Positions 51,851-62,390 of a DNA stretch of 64,000 nt are shown in pieces. Numbering within the stretch: position 1 is the stretch's first letter; each line of letters begins with the position of its first letter. This DNA comes from an uncultured bacterium (lineage in GTDB: Bacteria > Bacillota_I > Bacilli_A > RFN20 > CAG-826), in assembly GCA_949299195.1 (NCBI GenBank), contig CASFZN010000019.1:1-64000 (forward strand), read 5' to 3'. The translations under genes were made by a program, and so were the position numbers. Below the pieces are notes generated by a model that saw only the letters and a program-made list of their open reading frames with translations, searched no databases and was not told the origin of the DNA.

Positions 51851-53176
51851 TTATTTTTCCTCCACATTTTCAATTTGAGAATAAATATTTCCTAAAGCAC
51901 TAGCTTCAATTGGTAAAGCTATTACTTTTTTCTTTGTTATTTTTTCTGTTAATTTATTTAAGTAATCGTTTTTGGCTCCGCCTCCAATTATATAAATCTC
52001 TTTATATTTTTTATTAGTTAGTTCTTGAACTTCATCTATAGCTTTTTTATAAGCACGAGCTAAAGAGATAAAAGAAGAATTAAAGATATCCTCATCTTTA
52101 CTAACTTCAATATTCCTTTCTTTAAAGTAATTTATTATTTCTTCTTTCATGTTTTTAGGAGATAAGAAACGGGGATCATTAACATCAAACTCTACATTAA
52201 AATTAGAAGTTTTTGCTAACTTTATAATTTCAGGAAAATCTAAAGCGCACTCTTTACTTAAACATTGAACAATCCATAATCCCATTATGTTTTTTTGAAA
52301 ACGAACATAATTTGGTCCAAGTTCATTTGAAAAATTATAAGTTTTAGCTTTCAAAGTTGTAATTGGGTTATTTAACTTTGTACCAAGTAAAGACCAGGTT
52401 CCACTTGATATATAAAGTGAATCTTCTTTAAGGTCCTTTAAAGCTTCAACAGCACTTGCTGTATCATGACTTGGAGCAAGTTTAACAAGTAAATTCCCAT
52501 GAACTTCTTTTTCTATTTCCTCTTTTAAATTACCAATAATATAGCCAGGTTTTTGAAGCTTTTTATCTAAAAATCCTGCAAAACCTAACTTATTATCTAA
52601 AACAAGAGAAAATTGTCTTGCTTTAATATCGAGTAAATTTGTTGTTGAAGCATTCGTTAATTCATAAACTTTTTTACCGGTTAAAAGAAAAGATAAATAT
52701 TCAGGAATCATTAAAAAATCTTTTGCTTTTTTAAGTCTTCCATCCTTTTTGTCTTTATATAATTGATAAATTGTATTGAATTCTTGAAATTGAGACCCAG
52801 TAATTTCATAAAGTTTATTTTCATCAATAAGTTCATTAACTTCTTTAATAATATCTTTAGTTCTTGAATCACGATAAGCGTAAACTGGTTCGATGATATT
52901 ATCTTTTTCATCAAGTAAAACATAGTCGCATCCCCATGTATCAATAGCCAAAGATTCAATTTTAGAAAATCTTAAAAAAGCTTCTTTAATTCCATTTTTG
53001 ACTTCTTGAAAAATATGAATTATGTCCCAACATTTATGTCTATCTTTTTCAATAAAAGAATTTTTAAAGCGAAAAACTTCAATTAATTCTTTTGAATCGC
53101 TTTTATAAGCTTCGACTTTGCCTCCGCTTGCGCCAATATCAATAGCAAGATATATTTTTTCATCATTTGTTTTCAT
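51851..53176 (-). CDS. rhaB: rhamnulokinase
   Basis: Start ATG 53176 (MKTNDEKIYLAIDIGASGGK) overlaps the esterase TGA stop, so it is translationally coupled; the frame extends to 53197 but that is less likely. 441 residues, FGGY family: N-terminal IDIGASGGK, SSGTWSLLG and C-terminal YIIGGGAKNDYLN. It phosphorylates L-rhamnulose. Length (about 440-490 usual) is slightly short. Confidence 0.93.
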   Translation of the reverse strand: MKTNDEKIYLAIDIGASGGKVEAYKSDSKELIEVFRFKNSFIEKDRHKCWDIIHIFQEVKNGIKEAFLRFSKIESLAIDTWGCDYVLLDEKDNIIEPVYAYRDSRTKDIIKEVNELIDENKLYEITGSQFQEFNTIYQLYKDKKDGRLKKAKDFLMIPEYLSFLLTGKKVYELTNASTTNLLDIKARQFSLVLDNKLGFAGFLDKKLQKPGYIIGNLKEEIEKEVHGNLLVKLAPSHDTASAVEALKDLKEDSLYISSGTWSLLGTKLNNPITTLKAKTYNFSNELGPNYVRFQKNIMGLWIVQCLSKECALDFPEIIKLAKTSNFNVEFDVNDPRFLSPKNMKEEIINYFKERNIEVSKDEDIFNSSFISLARAYKKAIDEVQELTNKKYKEIYIIGGGAKNDYLNKLTEKITKKKVIALPIEASALGNIYSQIENVEEK

Positions 53177-54110
53177 AATTTTTAATAATGGCCTCAACGC
53201 CTTCTTTAAGCCAGCCTTCCGCTTTTGTTCCTCGTCCTAAAGGAAAACCATGATCGATTTTATCAATTTCAATGAATTTATGTTTTACATTAGCTTTATT
53301 TAACGCTTCATTAAATCTATGAGCATGATTTATTGATAAAACAGTATCGTCTTTTGATTGGAAAAAATAAGTTAAAGGATATGTTTCATCAAGAGCAACA
53401 TCAACACTATATTTTTCTAATAATTCTTTGTTATTAAAATTTTCTTCGCCAAATAATCTTTTTCTTGCGATTTCTTTACAATCAGCATTTAAAGATATAA
53501 GAGGATATCCTAAAAGTAATCCAAGTGGTTTTTCGTTATTAAATTTTCCATAACCAACATTTTTTAAAGCAAAAGAAGATGCTAAATGTCCTCCAGCTGA
53601 AAAGCCACTTAAAATATATTTTCCTTTTTGAACATCAAAATTTTGATCAATAAAGTTTAAGAAATTACTTACATCTTGATGCGGACCTGGAAATTTTGCA
53701 TTTTTATCGATTCCATATATCCCAACAAAAACAGAGTACCCTAGACTATTAAAATATTTAGCAAGCGGAAAGCCTTCAACCATTGCACAAACTTCGTGAT
53801 AACCTCCACCTGGCAAAATCAAAATATATGGCTTATTTGATTTTATTGGAAAAGCAAATAAGCCTTTATCTTTTCCAAAGCTATAATAAATTTTCTTATT
53901 TTCGTCTACTTCTTCTTTCAAAAATTTAAAACCATCTGCAATTGAAAACGGGTCGTAACACATAAAAAGTTTTAAATGTTTAATTTTATAAACGCCCATA
54001 CAAGCGGCCCATTTTCTAGGTGTAAAAAGAATTTTTTTGAACTCTTTAAACTTAGGGTAATTTCTAATTTTATATAATCTTGTGTTTTCAGTTATTTGAA
54101 AATCTTTCAT
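53163..54110 (-). CDS. alpha/beta-hydrolase esterase
   Basis: 315 residues, BD-FAE/acetyl-esterase type. LILPGGGYHEVCAMVEGFPLAKY (oxyanion HGG-like GGGYH), nucleophile in LSGFSAGGHLASSF, and catalytic Asp/His in SKDDTVLSI and KIDHGFPLG. No signal peptide. It probably removes acetyl groups from imported rhamnosides or oligosaccharides. It ends in TGA, overlapping rhaB by 14 bases, and starts 3 bases after the rhamnosidase. Confidence 0.85.
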   Translation of the reverse strand: MKDFQITENTRLYKIRNYPKFKEFKKILFTPRKWAACMGVYKIKHLKLFMCYDPFSIADGFKFLKEEVDENKKIYYSFGKDKGLFAFPIKSNKPYILILPGGGYHEVCAMVEGFPLAKYFNSLGYSVFVGIYGIDKNAKFPGPHQDVSNFLNFIDQNFDVQKGKYILSGFSAGGHLASSFALKNVGYGKFNNEKPLGLLLGYPLISLNADCKEIARKRLFGEENFNNKELLEKYSVDVALDETYPLTYFFQSKDDTVLSINHAHRFNEALNKANVKHKFIEIDKIDHGFPLGRGTKAEGWLKEGVEAIIKNYENK

Positions 54111-54113
54111 ATA

Positions 54114-56687
54114 CTAAATCTCGTACTCAAAATGATGTTCTCCACCTTTTACATTCTCTAAAATTTTATTATTGATCTCGATTTTAGAGATTGTATTTGT
54201 TGGCAAACTTACGTTAATTTTATATTTATTATTTTCTTTAACCCAACTTACAGAAACTTTTCCATAAATGCTTTCATAACTTCCTTTAGCGTAAGTTAAG
54301 TGTCCTCCAATTATAGGTTTAATTAAAAAGCGATTCTCACCAATAACATTAATTCCAAGCATTCCTTTAAACAGCCACTCAACAAGGGCGCCTTTTGAAT
54401 AGTGATTTAAAGAGGCAACACCAGTTTTGGCAACTGGTCCTTCCCAAGATTCCCAAATTGATGTTGTATCGTTTTTAGCCATGAAAAGCCAGCCAGGATT
54501 TTCCTCATTTTCAAGAAGTCTATAAGCATACTCTGGATTAATCTCAGTTAATACATCAAGAATAAATGGTGTAGAAAGGAAACCAGTTCCTATTCTCCAG
54601 TTAAAATCGTCTAAAGCTTTTACTAATCTATCTTGAGTATATTTTTTAATCTTGTCTTCAAGAAGATTCATGTAAAGTGGCCTGACAAGTTTAGCTTGTC
54701 TATTTGTATCTAACTTATAACCATCAATTTTTATAAGTTCTTGATAGGCTCTTTTTGTGCCGTCAATATATTTTTCTAAATATTTTGCATCATTCTCTTT
54801 TCCTAAAATTAAAGCAATTTCTCTCATTTTAGAAAGAGTGTAATTTGTATAAGCAGTTGATTCTTCAGGATGAGGAACTGCAACGTCTTTCCAAGATTGA
54901 TCATAAATTTCTCTTGGCTCTAACCATTCTCCATATGATTGACCTTTGTTTACAAGATATTTTTTAACCTTATGATCCATCTTTAATTTAGGAGCAAGTA
55001 CGCCTGTTTTCCCACATCTTGAAATCATAAACTTGGCATATCTAAACATATTTTCATAAGAATTTTCTAAAATACGTTTGTCGCCGTATTTAAGATAAAA
55101 TCTATAAGGAATTAATACGCCAGCACACGCCCATCCAACAGATCCATTAAGAAAACTCATGTAAAAATCTTCACCAACTGTTGGGACAATTTGGTAATAT
55201 TTTCCACTATTTGTTTGTGTATCATTTAAATCATTAATATATTTACGAGCAAAAGAAGCATAATTTACAAGATACGCAGCTGAGTCAAAAAATATTTGTG
55301 CATCTCCTGTCCAACCCGCTCTTTCTCTAGTAGGGCAATCTGTAGGAACGTCAACCGAATTATCTTTTAACGACCACAAAGTATTGTTATAAAATTTATT
55401 AATTAATTCATTTGAACATTCAAAAAATGATGCATCTTCAAAAGCATTATATATAGCGATTGCTTCAACTTCTAATTTGTCTTCAACATCTATGATGTTG
55501 CTTTCTACTTCAATGTATTTAAAGCCGCCATAATAAAATTTAGGTTTATATCCGTTCAAGCCATCCTTGCATTCATAAACAACCATTTGGAGTGGAGTTA
55601 CTTGCCAACCAGCCTTAAGTTGGATGTTATTTTGGTTAATTTCTCCTTTTTCATCAACCATTTCTGCGAATTTAATTTTTATTAAATCCCCTTGTTTTGC
55701 ATTGATTTTAAATGAAACGTAACCAGTAATCATCTGCGGAAACTCAATTACTATCTTTCCACTAGGTGAAACATATTTCGCTTTTGGTTTGAAAAAGTTC
55801 ATCTCTTTTATCGCAAAGTTATTTGATGATTTTAAGTTAACTACTTTATCTTTTGTCATCAATGCTTTCTTGCTATAAGTAGGTGCCAAATAAGCCCTTA
55901 CTCTTTCACCATCTTTAAGATCATTAATGCCAATAGGTCCATCATTTGACCATAAGAATGAGTCATCAGACAAAACTTTAATCACATTTTCATGTTCATC
56001 ATAAATTTCAAGTTGTGCATAAAGTTTTGTTTCTTTGCCATAAACATTACGATGTCCCCAGGCTCCATTACTACCTCTATACCAACCATCACCAAGTACA
56101 AAATTTAAAGAGTTTGTGCCAGTCTTAATTAAATTCGTAACATCATAAGTTTGATATTGAATTCTATGATGGTAGTTTGTTGAACCTGGATTTAAAACAG
56201 AATCATCAACTTTTTCTCCATTTAAAGAAGCTTCATAAACGCCTAATGCTGTAGCATATAATCTTGCTCTTTTAACTTTGAAATTAATTTCAAATTCTTT
56301 TTTAAAATAGTCAGCTGGATATCTTCTTTTTTTATTAACTTTATAATTGCCTTTAATCCAATGAGCGGCAAACTCTTTTTCATCAAGTAGACCAAACTCG
56401 AAGAAAGCGTGCTCGCTTTCTTCACTTAAATTTCCTTCTTCATCAACAAGAGTTATAAAATATTCAACGCGGTCTCTACTTTTAAAGTTTTCACTTTCAA
56501 AAGTGTAATTCATTGAACTAGTTTTAATAAGTTCTGTTTTCTTAAACTCGCCTTCATTAACTCGATAAGTTACAATGAATCCTTTTTGATCTTTTGTTCC
56601 TTCTACATTCCAAGTAATACGAGGATTTTTAATATCAATTCCACTAGGATTTTTTAAAAACTCACATTTTAAATTTACTGCTTTCAT
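54114..56687 (-). CDS. alpha-L-rhamnosidase, GH78
   Basis: 857 residues. N-terminal Fn3-like and two beta-sandwich domains (RARLYATALGVYEASLNG), then the six-hairpin catalytic domain with the hallmark DVPTDCPTRERAGWTGDAQIF and a later WESWEGPVAKTG-N-NHYSKGALVEWLF (general acid/base region), and a C-terminal beta-domain. No signal peptide, so it acts in the cytosol on imported glycosides and releases L-rhamnose. It starts 2 bases after the transporter. Confidence 0.95.
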   Translation of the reverse strand: MKAVNLKCEFLKNPSGIDIKNPRITWNVEGTKDQKGFIVTYRVNEGEFKKTELIKTSSMNYTFESENFKSRDRVEYFITLVDEEGNLSEESEHAFFEFGLLDEKEFAAHWIKGNYKVNKKRRYPADYFKKEFEINFKVKRARLYATALGVYEASLNGEKVDDSVLNPGSTNYHHRIQYQTYDVTNLIKTGTNSLNFVLGDGWYRGSNGAWGHRNVYGKETKLYAQLEIYDEHENVIKVLSDDSFLWSNDGPIGINDLKDGERVRAYLAPTYSKKALMTKDKVVNLKSSNNFAIKEMNFFKPKAKYVSPSGKIVIEFPQMITGYVSFKINAKQGDLIKIKFAEMVDEKGEINQNNIQLKAGWQVTPLQMVVYECKDGLNGYKPKFYYGGFKYIEVESNIIDVEDKLEVEAIAIYNAFEDASFFECSNELINKFYNNTLWSLKDNSVDVPTDCPTRERAGWTGDAQIFFDSAAYLVNYASFARKYINDLNDTQTNSGKYYQIVPTVGEDFYMSFLNGSVGWACAGVLIPYRFYLKYGDKRILENSYENMFRYAKFMISRCGKTGVLAPKLKMDHKVKKYLVNKGQSYGEWLEPREIYDQSWKDVAVPHPEESTAYTNYTLSKMREIALILGKENDAKYLEKYIDGTKRAYQELIKIDGYKLDTNRQAKLVRPLYMNLLEDKIKKYTQDRLVKALDDFNWRIGTGFLSTPFILDVLTEINPEYAYRLLENEENPGWLFMAKNDTTSIWESWEGPVAKTGVASLNHYSKGALVEWLFKGMLGINVIGENRFLIKPIIGGHLTYAKGSYESIYGKVSVSWVKENNKYKINVSLPTNTISKIEINNKILENVKGGEHHFEYEI

Positions 56688-56689
56688 TT

Positions 56690-58612
56690 TTATAAAGCCT
56701 CACTTACTTTTAAAGATTCTTGATAATCTTTATAAATTTCATGACCTTTAGCTTGTTCTTTAAGCCAGTATTCGCCAAGTTTTTCTTCTTTTAACTTAAC
56801 TTTTGCAAGGTATTTATCTTTTTCACCATCACTAAGAGCGCTCCATTTAGCTTCTTTTTTCTCTTTCGCTTTTAAAGCTTTTGCTTCGTTCTTTTCTTTT
56901 TGAAGTCTTTCTTTCTCTTTTTCTTTGTTAGCCTTCTTTTCTAACATGTGAAGATGAATTGCATATTCTTTTTCATAATCAAGACCTTTAGCAACACATT
57001 TTTCTTTTAATTCTTTTTTATAGATTTCTTCTGCTTCTTTATCTTGTTTTTCAACTAAGATAGCATTTCTAATTTCAGCAGGTCGCCATTCTTTACCTTG
57101 TTCTTTAAAAGTTTCTTTTTCTCTTTCAACAAGTTCTTCTTGTTTGAAGTGAATTGTCTTTTCTGGATTAATAAAGAGAATAAGAATAGCACAAATTATT
57201 CCTGTAAAAATTTCAATTCCAAGGAATGCCCAAATTATAAAATTATTAACATTGTCATTTTGAATAAAGACAGTAGAGACTGTGCCATCAATATTCTCGA
57301 TGGTTTTTTGAATTTCATTTGTTATATCGCTAGGAACTGTACCTGTAACTGGCTCAATATAACCTAAATTAGTAATCATTAAATTAAAGAAGCCGGTTCC
57401 GATTCCGACAGCGCTAGTTGAAATAATGTTATAAAGAGCCATTGCACTTCCATCACTTCTAAATCCAGTCTTCCACTCAAGTGAATCAAGACAATCAGAG
57501 AATAAAGCCATGAAGACATAAGCACATGGTAAGCCGCCAATATTTTTAATAAATTGGCCAATTAAAACAACGACCATATTATAAGGATTTAAGATACAGA
57601 TTATGCCGCCAAGTGCATAAAGTAAGAAACCAACAACAGTGATGTTTCTTTTACCAAATTTTTTAGCAAGAGGCCAAACTGCAAAGATTCCTATTCCCAT
57701 TGGTACCCCACCAATTACAGAAATCATAGTTTGCGTAATTCCATCACTATAAGTTCCTAAAATATAATTAGAATAATAAACAAGTCCTAAGTTTTTAATT
57801 TGTGATCCAAAGCTATAAAATACGAAATAAATCATTAAAAGAATAATGTATTTATCGCTAAATATAGCTTTTAATTGAAGCTTATAAGGTATTTTCGTTT
57901 CTTCAATGTTTTCGTTTTCTTCAGTAATTCTTTCTTTGGTATAAAGATATTCAATAAGAGTCAAAGGTAGAACAAGACATGAGAAAATTGACATTGCAAC
58001 AATCCAAGCGGTTGATGAAACGCCAATCATAGGTAAAACAACGAATGGGAAAACAAGAGCAACAATGATTCCAGAGGTACAAATTGTTGCAATTTGAGTA
58101 AAGACAGAGAGTTTGCCTCTTTGGGTAACATTACGTGTTGAAAGAGGAACCATCATGTTATGAGCCATGCTATAAATTGAGTAAGCAAAGGAATAGAAAA
58201 GATTATAACAAAGCATTACCCAAATTGATTGAACTATTTCATTAGTTTGAGGAATTATAAATAGTAAAATTCCAAATATAGTCATTAAAGGCGCACTTAT
58301 AAGTAACCAAGGTCTAGCTTTACCTTGTTTAGATTTAGTGTGATCAATTAAATAACCATAGCCAACATCAACTACTGCGTCAATTATTTTAGAAATAATT
58401 GGGAATAAGCCTAAAAAGAGTCCTCCCCAAAGATAACCAAGTCCAGCAACATCAAGATAGAATTGGTTTAAGTAGCTTCCTAAAATTGCATTTAAAAGTA
58501 AGGCACCAGCTGGACCAACAAGATAACCAAGCCACGTTTCTTTCCCTTTTACGTTATAGGATTTAACTTTTGAATTAAAAATCCTATTTCCAAGTGTCAT
58601 TTTAACTTCCAT
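56690..58612 (-). CDS. GPH-family glycoside:cation symporter with C-terminal extension
   Basis: 640 residues. Twelve membrane helices in the first ~495 residues with the GPH motif KGKARPWLLISAP. A long, highly charged C-terminal tail (residues about 500-640, rich in Lys/Glu: KANKEKEKERLQKEKNEAKALKAKEK type) is probably a coiled coil. It likely imports the rhamnoside with Na+ or H+. The tail has no known function in GPH transporters I know, and may be regulatory. Confidence 0.85.
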   Translation of the reverse strand: MEVKMTLGNRIFNSKVKSYNVKGKETWLGYLVGPAGALLLNAILGSYLNQFYLDVAGLGYLWGGLFLGLFPIISKIIDAVVDVGYGYLIDHTKSKQGKARPWLLISAPLMTIFGILLFIIPQTNEIVQSIWVMLCYNLFYSFAYSIYSMAHNMMVPLSTRNVTQRGKLSVFTQIATICTSGIIVALVFPFVVLPMIGVSSTAWIVAMSIFSCLVLPLTLIEYLYTKERITEENENIEETKIPYKLQLKAIFSDKYIILLMIYFVFYSFGSQIKNLGLVYYSNYILGTYSDGITQTMISVIGGVPMGIGIFAVWPLAKKFGKRNITVVGFLLYALGGIICILNPYNMVVVLIGQFIKNIGGLPCAYVFMALFSDCLDSLEWKTGFRSDGSAMALYNIISTSAVGIGTGFFNLMITNLGYIEPVTGTVPSDITNEIQKTIENIDGTVSTVFIQNDNVNNFIIWAFLGIEIFTGIICAILILFINPEKTIHFKQEELVEREKETFKEQGKEWRPAEIRNAILVEKQDKEAEEIYKKELKEKCVAKGLDYEKEYAIHLHMLEKKANKEKEKERLQKEKNEAKALKAKEKKEAKWSALSDGEKDKYLAKVKLKEEKLGEYWLKEQAKGHEIYKDYQESLKVSEAL

Positions 58613-58616
58613 AAAA

Positions 58617-61061
58617 TTATTTCTCCTTCCTCATTAATATCTTTATCCCCTTTATATAATGACCGTTAATGAATTCAACTAAAGCTAAAGCAACTTTAAA
58701 CTTTAATTGACCACTTGAAGAGAAAGAAAGGCTACGAATATTGTTGTTTGGCATCATTTTTGCTACAAAATAGCCACTTTTCATTTCTCTTTCTCTGAAA
58801 GTTTTATCTTCTATTTTTTTAGATTTTTCAAATTTCTTTAATCCGACATTAACAGTTGCTTTTTTAAATATTTTGCCAACAAAAGAATCAAATTCTCCAA
58901 TTGGTGTTTCTAAGGTATAAGGCTTTTTATTAAATTCATATTTAGGAATTTTATAAGTTAAAATTTCTTCAAAAATTTGATCAGAAATAACTTCTTCATT
59001 TAATTTCTTATTTTCTTTAAAAGAATAAGCTTTATTAAGTTCTTCTGAATAATTATTTAATGTTTTTTCGCCTTTAAGAGAAATAACTTCTTTAAAAATT
59101 TCTTCTCTTGAATTTTTAGAGATGATGAATTCATATTCTCCATCTTCTAAAACAAAACTTTTTGCGTTAATGTCATATACTTTTAAAACTTCATAAGGTA
59201 TCTCAATTTCAATAAGTTTATTTTCATTTACTTTAATTTCTTCTTTTTTGAAACCTTTTAATTCTTTTACAGGCCTTAAAACATTTGAATTAAGTTTTCT
59301 AACAAAAACTTCAACAACATCTTTTGCATCAATTTTTCCTACATTTTTAACGATTAATGAGATGTTTATCTTTTTATTAAAATTGTCATTTCTAATATTA
59401 AAATCAGAATATTCAAATTTTGAATAACTTAGTCCATAACCAAAGGGATAATTTATATCAATGTTAAAGGAATCATAATAGCGGTATCCAACAAAAATAG
59501 ATTCTTTATAAATCTCATTTGGAGTTTTTGTAAATGATTCACCAAAAGGAACATCTTCATAAGTTTTAATATAAGTTTCGTTTAATCTACCAGAAGGGGA
59601 AACTTCGCCATATAAAATTTTATAGAAGATTTCTCCAATTGCTTCGCCAGCCATTCCAAAGTTTAATATGGCATCAACCTTATCTTTAAAAGGCAATTCA
59701 ATTACCGAACCATTAAAATTAGCGATAATTATCTTTTTATTTAATTTAATTAGTTCATTTAATAAGTATAATTGGTTATCGGCAAGTTTAATAGAATCGC
59801 GGTCAAAGCCTTCTGATTCAACAAAGTCATTTTGAGCAACTAGAAAGACAATTTTTTCATAATTCTTAGCTTTTTCAATAGCTTCTTTTTCTAAAGTTAA
59901 ATTAACTTTATCTTCAATTAATTCATAACCTTTTGCGTATTCATATTTTAAGAAAGTTTTGCATTTTAAAAATTTATTAATCGAAACAAGTTTATAAGGA
60001 TTAAGCAAAGATGAGCCGCTTCCTTGATATTTGTTTTCTTCAAAAAGTTCTCCAACAAATAATATTTTTTCTTCCTTGCTTAAAGGCAAAACATCATTAT
60101 CGTTTTTAAGTAAAGTTGTTCCTTCTAAACCAACTTCAAGAGCAAGTTTATAATTTTCTTCAAAAATAGATTCGTCATATTTTGCTTTATTCTCTGTTTG
60201 ATTAAGTAAATTTAATACTCTTCTAACCGAGTTATTTATAGTTTCTTTTTTTACTTTATTGTCTTTTACGCCCTTTACAAGAAGATCAATGTTATGCTTC
60301 ACTTGGCCTGGCATCTCAAGGTCGTTTCCGTTTTCTAAAGCAATATCTCTATGAACAATTCCACCCCAATCAGTTACATTAACCCCGCAAAAACCCCATT
60401 TTTTTCTTAAAAGTTCGTTTTGGGTGTAATTATTTTCACTTGCATTAATTCCATTAATCTTGTTATAAGAAGACATTATTCCTAGAGGTTTAGCTTCTTT
60501 AACAATCATTTCAAATGGCTTTAAATAAATTTCATTTAATGCGCGTTCATCTAAAACAGAGTTTCCAGCAAAACGATATTTTTCATTATTATTACAAGCA
60601 AAATGTTTTGGAGTTACTCCTACATTTTCACTTTGAACACCTTTTACAAAACTTGCTCCAATTCTTCCAGCAAGAAAAGGATCTTCGCTATAATATTCAA
60701 AATTTCTTCCGCAAAGTGGATTACGCTTAATATTTACAGAAGGACCTAGAAGTAAATCAACACCATAATAAGCCCCTTCTTTTCCAATAGCCTTCCCATA
60801 TTTATAAGCAATATCAGGATTAAAAGTTGATGCTAAAACAGTTCCTGTAGGAAAGGCGGTAGCTGGTAAAGAATCAGAAACACCAGTTAAATTATCACTA
60901 TCTGGACGAGTCATTCTAATTCCTGTTGGACCATCAGACATTTTTAAAGAGCGTATACCATATTTAGAATATGAAATTAAGTCCATGTTTTTATAGCCGC
61001 TTAAAAGTTTAGCTTTTTCTTCTAGACTCATCTTCTTTATCGTTTCTTCAATATAGATCAT
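58617..61061 (-). CDS. GH3 beta-glucosidase-type glycosidase
   Basis: 814 residues. N-terminal TIM barrel with DGPTGIRM, NIKRNPLCGRNFEYYSEDP, KHFACNNNEKYR and the nucleophile Asp in VTDWGGIVHRD, then the alpha/beta sandwich (LVAQNDFVESEGFDRD) and fibronectin-like domain (EVFVRKLNSNVLRPVKELKGFK). No signal peptide, so it is cytosolic. It could remove glucose (or another beta-sugar) left after rhamnose is cut off. It is the first gene of the operon, transcribed divergently from the AraC gene. Confidence 0.93.
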   Translation of the reverse strand: MIYIEETIKKMSLEEKAKLLSGYKNMDLISYSKYGIRSLKMSDGPTGIRMTRPDSDNLTGVSDSLPATAFPTGTVLASTFNPDIAYKYGKAIGKEGAYYGVDLLLGPSVNIKRNPLCGRNFEYYSEDPFLAGRIGASFVKGVQSENVGVTPKHFACNNNEKYRFAGNSVLDERALNEIYLKPFEMIVKEAKPLGIMSSYNKINGINASENNYTQNELLRKKWGFCGVNVTDWGGIVHRDIALENGNDLEMPGQVKHNIDLLVKGVKDNKVKKETINNSVRRVLNLLNQTENKAKYDESIFEENYKLALEVGLEGTTLLKNDNDVLPLSKEEKILFVGELFEENKYQGSGSSLLNPYKLVSINKFLKCKTFLKYEYAKGYELIEDKVNLTLEKEAIEKAKNYEKIVFLVAQNDFVESEGFDRDSIKLADNQLYLLNELIKLNKKIIIANFNGSVIELPFKDKVDAILNFGMAGEAIGEIFYKILYGEVSPSGRLNETYIKTYEDVPFGESFTKTPNEIYKESIFVGYRYYDSFNIDINYPFGYGLSYSKFEYSDFNIRNDNFNKKINISLIVKNVGKIDAKDVVEVFVRKLNSNVLRPVKELKGFKKEEIKVNENKLIEIEIPYEVLKVYDINAKSFVLEDGEYEFIISKNSREEIFKEVISLKGEKTLNNYSEELNKAYSFKENKKLNEEVISDQIFEEILTYKIPKYEFNKKPYTLETPIGEFDSFVGKIFKKATVNVGLKKFEKSKKIEDKTFREREMKSGYFVAKMMPNNNIRSLSFSSSGQLKFKVALALVEFINGHYIKGIKILMRKEK

Positions 61062-61154
61062 AAATTCACCTATGAAAGCTCTTACAATAATATTTTAAAC
61101 TAAAAAAATCAAATAATCTTGTCATTTTGTTCAAATATTTATATTATTGTTCTA
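61062..61154. promoter_or_regulatory. divergent promoter region GH3/AraC
   Basis: 93 bp between the two start codons. It holds AT-rich -10-like sequences for both sides but no obvious long inverted repeat. It is where the AraC-type protein is expected to bind. Confidence 0.4.
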
Positions 61155-62327
61155 ATGAAAGATTTTGATTTAGATTACCTCATAAAAAATGTAGCCGATC
61201 TTTGTTCAATACCAATAAGGTATTATAAAAGTAATGGTGAAATTATTGTTTACACTAGAGTCGAACTAAAAATTGATCCTTTTGATTATGTAAAAAACGA
61301 AGTTTTTAAACTTAAAAACAATATTGATTATTATGTATCAAAAAACAACTTTTACTACATTATCACTCAAAATAAAGATGAAAAAATAGTAATTGGTCCT
61401 TCCGCTTTCACTCAACCACAAGACTACGAATTAAATAGAATTATTTTTGAACTTAAGTTAAATCTAGAAGAAGGAATTTCATTTAAAAATACAATGAAAA
61501 CTATTATTCCTTATCCAATTGAAACACTTCTTCAGATTGCATGTTCAATAAATTATGTTTTAAACAATGAAAAAGTTAAACTATCGGATATTTTGCTTAA
61601 AGATTTGCCAGCCTTTACTCCTTCTATTTCTATTCAAGAAAACGAAGAAGAAACTCATTTTTCTCATAACACATTAAAGATTGAAAATGAAATTTTAGAT
61701 ATAGTTAGATCTGGCGATTTAAATAGACTAGATTTATATGTTGAAAATATTGGAGCCATAAGAACAAATCTTGTTGCTGATACTCTTTTAAGACAAACTA
61801 AAGACATGTTTATAGTAACTGTAACTTTAGCTTCCAGAACAGCAATGAAAGAAGGGCTTGATAACGAAGAAGGTTTGAGTTTAAGTGATCTCTTTATACA
61901 TAGAATTGAAAATGCTCATAACACTAACGAACTGAATGCCGTAATCTTAGATGCCTTAAGAGAATACACAACTCGAGTTCATTATCTTAAAAGTGTCAAA
62001 AATCAAAGCAAGTTCACTCTCGAACTTTCTAACTACATAATTCATAACATTTCTAAGAAAATCACTATACAAGATTTAGTTAATAAATTTTATATTTCAA
62101 AAACATCTTTATGTAACAAAGTTAAAAAAGAAAGCGGGTATTCTATTAACGAATTCATTAACCAAACAAAAATAACTGTTGCTAAAAATCTTTTAGAAAC
62201 TACTACTAACTCTATTCTTTCAATCAGCGATTATTTAGGATATAGTTCTCAAAATCATTTTGAAAAAGTCTTTAAAAAAATAGTAGGAATTACTCCTCGA
62301 AAATTTAGAAACTCTAAAAATAATTAA
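61155..62327 (+). CDS. AraC-family transcriptional regulator
   Basis: Start ATG 61155 (MKDFDLDYLIKN); the frame extends upstream to 61119 through a TTG but without signals. 390 residues. The N-terminal ~290 residues are a sensor-like region, and the C-terminal 100 carry the double HTH (KKITIQDLVNKFYISKTSLCNKVKK ... ISDYLGYSSQNHFEKVFKKIVGITPRKFR). It probably activates the divergent rhamnoside operon in response to rhamnose or a rhamnoside; this is inferred from position. Confidence 0.9.
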   Translation: MKDFDLDYLIKNVADLCSIPIRYYKSNGEIIVYTRVELKIDPFDYVKNEVFKLKNNIDYYVSKNNFYYIITQNKDEKIVIGPSAFTQPQDYELNRIIFELKLNLEEGISFKNTMKTIIPYPIETLLQIACSINYVLNNEKVKLSDILLKDLPAFTPSISIQENEEETHFSHNTLKIENEILDIVRSGDLNRLDLYVENIGAIRTNLVADTLLRQTKDMFIVTVTLASRTAMKEGLDNEEGLSLSDLFIHRIENAHNTNELNAVILDALREYTTRVHYLKSVKNQSKFTLELSNYIIHNISKKITIQDLVNKFYISKTSLCNKVKKESGYSINEFINQTKITVAKNLLETTTNSILSISDYLGYSSQNHFEKVFKKIVGITPRKFRNSKNN

Positions 62328-62366
62328 GATTTGCAGGTTTTTTCTAAAAAACAAAAAACTCTCCTT

Positions 62367-62390
62367 GAAAATCAAAGAGAGTTATTGTTC
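62367..62390 (+). terminator. hairpin terminator
   Basis: AACTCTC/GAGAGTT following the AraC gene, with TTATTG. A weak T tract. Confidence 0.5.
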
